64,000 nt of DNA, from positions 509,001 through 573,000 of the forward strand of contig JAUTXW010001345.1 of the NCBI GenBank assembly GCA_030620095.1, read 5' to 3'. The stretch comes from Kuschelorhynchus macadamiae. Lineage: Eukaryota; Arthropoda; Insecta; Coleoptera; Curculionidae. Positions 59,569 through 64,000 of the stretch are shown piece by piece. The stretch's first letter is position 1. The number at the start of each line of letters is the position of its first letter. Made by a program: the position numbers and the translations under genes. The notes under the pieces are model-generated. The model did no database searches. It worked only from the letters and a program-made list of their open reading frames with translations, and was not told the DNA's origin.

Positions 59569-60087
59569 ATGAATCAATTAAAAGATGAATTAAAAAATAA
59601 AATAGATTGCAATAAAAGAGAAATCTCCTAACTACAGCATCGTGTCGACAATTTGGAACAAAGATCAAAAGCTAACTCTCTACGAATCTATGGAGTTAAG
59701 GAAGCTAAAAATGAAGACCTGGCAGGGGTCCTGATTGATCTTTTTTCAGAAAAATTAAAGGTACAAATCACATCGAGAGACATTGACTATGTTTTTCGAT
59801 TGAATTCAAAAAATAGTGTAGCAAATAATCCCACTCCGATTATCATAAATTTCGTAAGCAATATGACACGTAATAGGGTTTACCAGGCGAAAAAACAACT
59901 GAAAAATACTCCAATCTCAATTTTTGAAGAGTTAACTCGAGCACGATACAACTTATTAATGAAGGCCAAGGAAAAATATGGAAAGCATATGGCAAGGACG
60001 GAAAACGGTAAAGTTTTTGCTTGGAATGCTTCAACCAAGAAGAAAATACTTGTAAATCTAAACAGCGAGACGTCGGAGACTCTCTAA
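59569..60087 (+). pseudogene. LINE ORF1 protein (coiled coil plus RRM-like), one stop
   Basis: The N-terminal part is heptad-like (NQLKDELKNKID). After an in-frame TAA at 59629-59631 it continues LQHRVDNLEQRSKANSLRIY and an RRM-like domain (EDLAGVLIDLFSEKLKV, RDIDYVFRL, TPIIINFVSNMTRNRVYQAK), then a C-terminal domain ending TSETL. This is the layout of L1-type ORF1 proteins, which coat LINE RNA. Only the single stop breaks it, and a start further upstream is prevented by a TGA at about 59527. Confidence 0.75.
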
Positions 60088-60511
60088 TATTTATAATCAT
60101 TCGTTTGGTAGTAAGAAAGAAAAAATGTATTTATATTTTGTATAGGGAATGCCATCGAAAAGTGAATTTAGGTATCTTCGTATGAGTATTTTGTTTTCCT
60201 TTTTTTTTTGAACAATAAGGTTTTTAGTTTGTTCATATATAGGATCTTGTTTATTTCGATGGTACAAAATGATATTGCACTGTGGTATTATTGTACGAAT
60301 TGTTGATAGATACATGTGCCTAGGTTTTTCTAGGCTCTTATTTTCTTTTTACTTTTATATGCATGGGTGAGGCGTTGCTTTGCGTACACGCTTATAAAGG
60401 ATATATATTAGTTTAGGTATATACAAAAATTTTATTATTATTATTATTATTGTCTTTTTTGATTTTTGGGATTACAATTTTATATAATTATTAAGGGAAC
60501 TTTCTATATAA

Positions 60512-63410
60512 ATGAATATTGGTTATTTTAATGAACTTAATGATTATGCCAATGTTGAAACTTCAAATATATGTGCGTCTGAATACTATACAGGTGAAAG
60601 GGATCTAATAAATTTTATTCATGTGAATATTCGCAGTGCTGGTAAAAACTTTGAAGAATTTTTGGTGTTCGTTGAAAGCTTAACATGTACATTTGATGTC
60701 ATTATTTTAAGTAAAACTTGGAAAATCAATTGCTTGGATAACTATAACATTCCAAATTATTATGTGTATTATTCTGAAGGAAATTTTAATCAGAACGATG
60801 GCGTGCTTGTTTTTGTCAGGAGAGGTATACAGGTACAAGGTTTCGTAAACGTTAAATATAATCAAGTTACTTTCTCAATTCTGATCTTTAAAAGTAAAGA
60901 AATTGATTATCAATTATTTGTTGTATATAGATCACCAGCTTCTGATACCCACACATTCTTGAATGATCTTAGCTTAATATTCTCGCAATATAAAAACAAT
61001 GAAACATTTGGGATTTTTGGTGGAGATGTTAATTTAGATTTGTTTTGTGAAAACGCTACATTAAATAGTTAAAAATATTTTAACTGAAAATGGGTTTTTA
61101 AGTTACATAAATAAAGCTACAAGGGTAAGTCGCGATAGTGAGTCATGTATAGATCACTTTTTTTCTCTACTGTCCCCAAAAAAATTGTAATAAATTAGAG
61201 GTCTTACCTTTTGTGTTAATTACTGATATAACCGATCACTTTCCTATTATTCTGAAGGTACAAATGGTCGACAATCCTGTAAAAAATGACATCGAAAGGC
61301 GTTTTTATTTATCTATTGATCACAAAAAATGAAATAAGACACTTAAAGAGACAAACTGGGAAAGTGTGTTTGATAAGAATCAAAGTGATTTAGCGTATGA
61401 ATGTTTTTATCATATGCTGAATACTGCTCTAGGATCAGCCAGTAGAAAGATTAATATAACATCAAAAAATAAAAATCTAAAACCGTGGATTACTTCTGGG
61501 TTAATAAATTCTATCCGATACAGAGACAAATTAAAAAAAGATTTTTTAAAAAATAGCACACAATCTTATAAAATAAATTTAAAAATTACCACAATATTCT
61601 AAATAGGTTGATAGAGGAAACAAAAACTTTATATTATCAAAACAAATTTAGGGAAACAAAACAAAATCCTAAAAAATGTGGAAAATAATTAACGAGGAAA
61701 TAAACTGCAATAAAAATACAAACAAATTTAATTTTTCTTTAAGAGATAACAATAATACTATCCAGTCTGATAAAAAAGAGGTAGCTAATATGTTTAATCA
61801 ATATTTTATAAATATCGGAAAAACAATGTCAAACAGAATATCTTGTAAAAAAATATTTAATAGTTCTCGCGCGAATTGTTCTAGTTTATTTTTAACACCT
61901 AAAACCGAATGTGAAGTTCTTAAACATATAGTATCTTTAAAAAATTATGCTGCTCCAGGTTTAGATGGACTAAAGGGTAGCTTACTAAAGAAAATACGTC
62001 ATAATATTTCAAAACCTTTGACTCATATCTATAATTGTTCAATTTTGACAGGAATAATACCGAAGGAATTAAAGAGGTCAGTTGTTATACCAATATATAA
62101 AGGAAATTATATGTACTTACCCGGAAACTATCGCCCAATTTCGCTTATCAATAATATTGCAAAAATATTGGAGATTTGTTTAAGGTATAGGATCACAAAG
62201 GACATCGAAAGAAACAACATATTATCTCCAAATCAGTTTGGATTTAGAGAGGGTAAATCCACTGAAGAAGCGCTATTTGAGGTAACAAACTAGATTTATA
62301 GTGCTATTGAAAATCATCAAAAACCATGTGCTTTTTTTTAGATTTGGCTAAGGCCTTTGATACGGTATCGCATGACATTTTATTAGAAGTATTGAAAAAA
62401 TATGGGATTAGAGGGTTAGGTTATAGCTTAATAAACGATTATCTTACTGAACGGGAGCAGTGTGTAAGGGTAGGAGATGAGTATAGTATTTTTAATTCGA
62501 TGGAGTGTGGAGTTCCGCAAGGAACTGTGCTCGGTCCACTTTTATTTATTCTTTACATTAACGAACTTCTATTTCTGAATACATCAGGAAAACTTATCTC
62601 TTACGCAGACGACACTGTCTTACTAGTAAAGGGTGATGACTGGGAAAGCACGGTTGAAAAGGCAGCTACTGATTTTGCAAAAGTTCGTCAATGGCTAGGG
62701 GAAAATCGATTATCAATAAATTTAGACAAAACCAAATATATGAGTTTTAGTATTTTGGATCATAATCAGTTAAACGCACAAGAACTAAAAGTACATTCAT
62801 ATCAGTGTTTGTTGAAAGAAAATACACGTAAATGCACAGAAACCTTAAGTAAGACTACATGTATAAAGTATTTAGGTATTTTTATTGAACAAAATATAAA
62901 GTGGGAAAAATATATAGAAAGTGTTAACTTAAAAATTCGTAAACTTATTTCTAAATTTTATCAGCTCAGAAATTGTATGCCTATTTATATTTTAAAAATG
63001 TTGTATACAGCTTTGGCGGAATCAGTTATTAGATATGGTATATCAATATGGGGTGGGTCTTTTGCTACTGGTTTAAATATATTAAATGTTACTAAAAGAT
63101 ATCTCCTAAGGGTAATTTTTCCCAGATATTCTACTGAACTTCTTTACCAGGAAGCCCAAGTCTTTACACTTCAGCAATTATATACGAAGGCGGTCCTTTG
63201 TTTGTATATAAAAATCCTAACTTATTAAGGCAGCCGTTACGACAATTAAATTACTACACCAGAGGCATAGCTGCTAACTCCGTTGAAGTACCTTTTCTGA
63301 CAAGGAAGGCTTTGAAGTTTTTGCTACAGTTCTGCGAAGATGATTATGTTATGTATCTTATATTTTGTAAATTAATTAATATAGAAAAGGCTAAGTTAAT
63401 TGGTTTATAG
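60512..63410 (+). pseudogene. LINE ORF2: endonuclease and reverse transcriptase, broken
   Basis: The endonuclease part (60512-61072) has HVNIRS (N39), then SKTW where the family has SETW, so the catalytic glutamate is replaced by lysine (K68). GGDVNLD (D172, N174) follows. After a frameshift come CIDHFF and the linker. The RT has AAPGLDGLKGSLLKKI, NYRPISLINNIAKI, QFGFREGKSTEEALFEVT, DLAKAFDTVSHDILL, GVPQGTVLGPLLFILYINEL and SYADDTVLL, and a C-terminal region with SIWGGSF. Lesions: frameshifts near 61070 and 61600, a TAG at 62291-62293, a shift in the T8 run near 62332, and a shift near 63205. Inactive, but otherwise nearly full length. Confidence 0.85.
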
Positions 63411-63629
63411 TTATTTGTGTTTCTCAATCAAGTATATTTTTTTTTCTATTTATATGCTTTTGCAATTTTAAAATTAAAAATAATATTCTGTTTTGTACAC
63501 ACACAGATATTTATCTAGGTGTACGGTTTTATTGTAATTCATTAATGTAAACAATATATAATGTAATCAATTAAAAAAAATATATATATACAATTTTTGC
63601 ATTTGCGCATCCTTCGGATTTCACTGAAA

Positions 63630-64000
63630 ATTGGCACTCATTTTAAACTGATGAATAAATATATTTTATATATAAATAAAATTGGTTTATTTTCGCCACT
63701 AACGTCTCTCCAGTTAGGAAGTCAGGATTCTTGGGTTTAGGCCGTGTTAAATTTTAATTACTTTCCAAATTTTTGCCTGCGAGGCATCCTCAGGAGTCTT
63801 CATTGCTCAAGATCAAACCACAAACATACTTTGGATCTCGTGTAGTGCAGATCCCTGAAGATTCTTCGTGCAATTGCAGGCAAAATGTCCAAAAGTAATT
63901 CCAATCTGTCACGGCCTAAACCAAAAAAAAACATGATTGTCTAATTGATTCAAAAGCTTTCGTACTATGCTTCCGCAGTTGTTTCTTATAATATTTGTTA
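63630..64000 (+). repeat. Family C, fourth partial unit
   Basis: Contains CTCTCCAGTTAGGAAGTCAG, 'GATTCTTGGGTTTAGG', CTGAAGATTCTTCGTGCAAT and 'GGCAAAATGTCC', matching 56280-56590. It runs off the window. Confidence 0.8.

Larger units (their letters stand above)
59400..63620 (+). mobile_element. Nearly complete two-ORF LINE (Jockey/CR1-like)
   Basis: ORF1 (RNA-binding, L1-ORF1-like) is followed by ORF2 with an apurinic endonuclease and reverse transcriptase, in the usual order and spacing. An AT-rich tail near 63560-63600 marks the 3' end. The insertion interrupts a family C unit: flanking sequence resumes with CACTCATTTTAAACTGATGA, which occurs uninterrupted at about 56280. The borders are approximate. 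Confidence 0.75.

Noticed and set aside
1..64000. tRNA, rRNA, CRISPR or endogenous viral genes
   Set aside because: None recognised; the direct repeats seen are transposon- or satellite-like, not CRISPR-like.

Overview
The window looks like intronic DNA of a large, AT-rich insect genome, plausibly a beetle; the species cannot be fixed from the sequence. Two things support this. First, there is one intron-bounded host exon at 9115-9193 (+), which reads as part of neuronal calcium sensor 1 / Frequenin (EF-hand 2 and the following helix). Second, everything else recognisable is insect-style transposable-element debris. No further exon of the host gene was found, so the flanking introns would extend beyond 9.1 kb upstream and 54.8 kb downstream within this window alone.

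Layout. 0-8 kb: two dispersed repeat families (A, rich in a 'TGGCGGCC' monomer; B, units of about 190 bp) flank a Tc1/mariner element (3427-7169). That element has long terminal inverted repeats and an apparently intact 357-aa transposase with DD41D spacing; a 5'-truncated hAT element sits inside it. 8-16.7 kb: the host exon, a dispersed repeat family (E) and a small foldback element. 16.7-19.3 kb: a Penelope-like retroelement (reverse transcriptase plus GIY-YIG endonuclease) between (TA)n tracts, with nearly identical inverted terminal repeats that carry hammerhead-ribozyme-like motifs. 19.6-23 kb: a 114-bp-arm foldback, a MADF-like coding scrap, crossed direct and inverted repeats, and a deleted hAT element. 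23.3-27.7 kb: remains of two LINEs, one Jockey/CR1-like and one R2/R4-like with a restriction-like endonuclease tail.

28.3-30.6 kb: a broken Crypton-type tyrosine recombinase and a 710-bp MITE. 33.1-35 kb: three rearranged Penelope fragments. 35-39.3 kb: a composite holding a Transib (RAG1-related) transposase pseudogene, surrounded by eight copies of a GTGCCGATAATT-like motif. 42.6-44.2 kb: an RTE-clade LINE 3' part. 45-49 kb: a 258-bp tandem repeat, a CGBP1-like hAT relic and a Tc1/mariner relic. 50.5-54 kb: more family A in both orientations. 54.9-64 kb: a long-unit repeat array (family C, units of about 1.2-1.5 kb with a conserved short ORF) interrupted by a nearly complete two-ORF LINE (59.4-63.6 kb).

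Together the window samples most major eukaryotic transposon classes: DD41D mariner, Tc1/mariner, three hATs, Transib, Crypton, Penelope, and RTE, R4-like and Jockey/CR1-like LINEs. Almost all are broken. The DD41D transposase is the only TE protein that reads through without lesions. The most unusual signals are the ribozyme-like folds in and around the Penelope and family-C repeats, the motif cluster around the Transib relic, and the family-C array. I see no rRNA, tRNA, CRISPR or viral gene.
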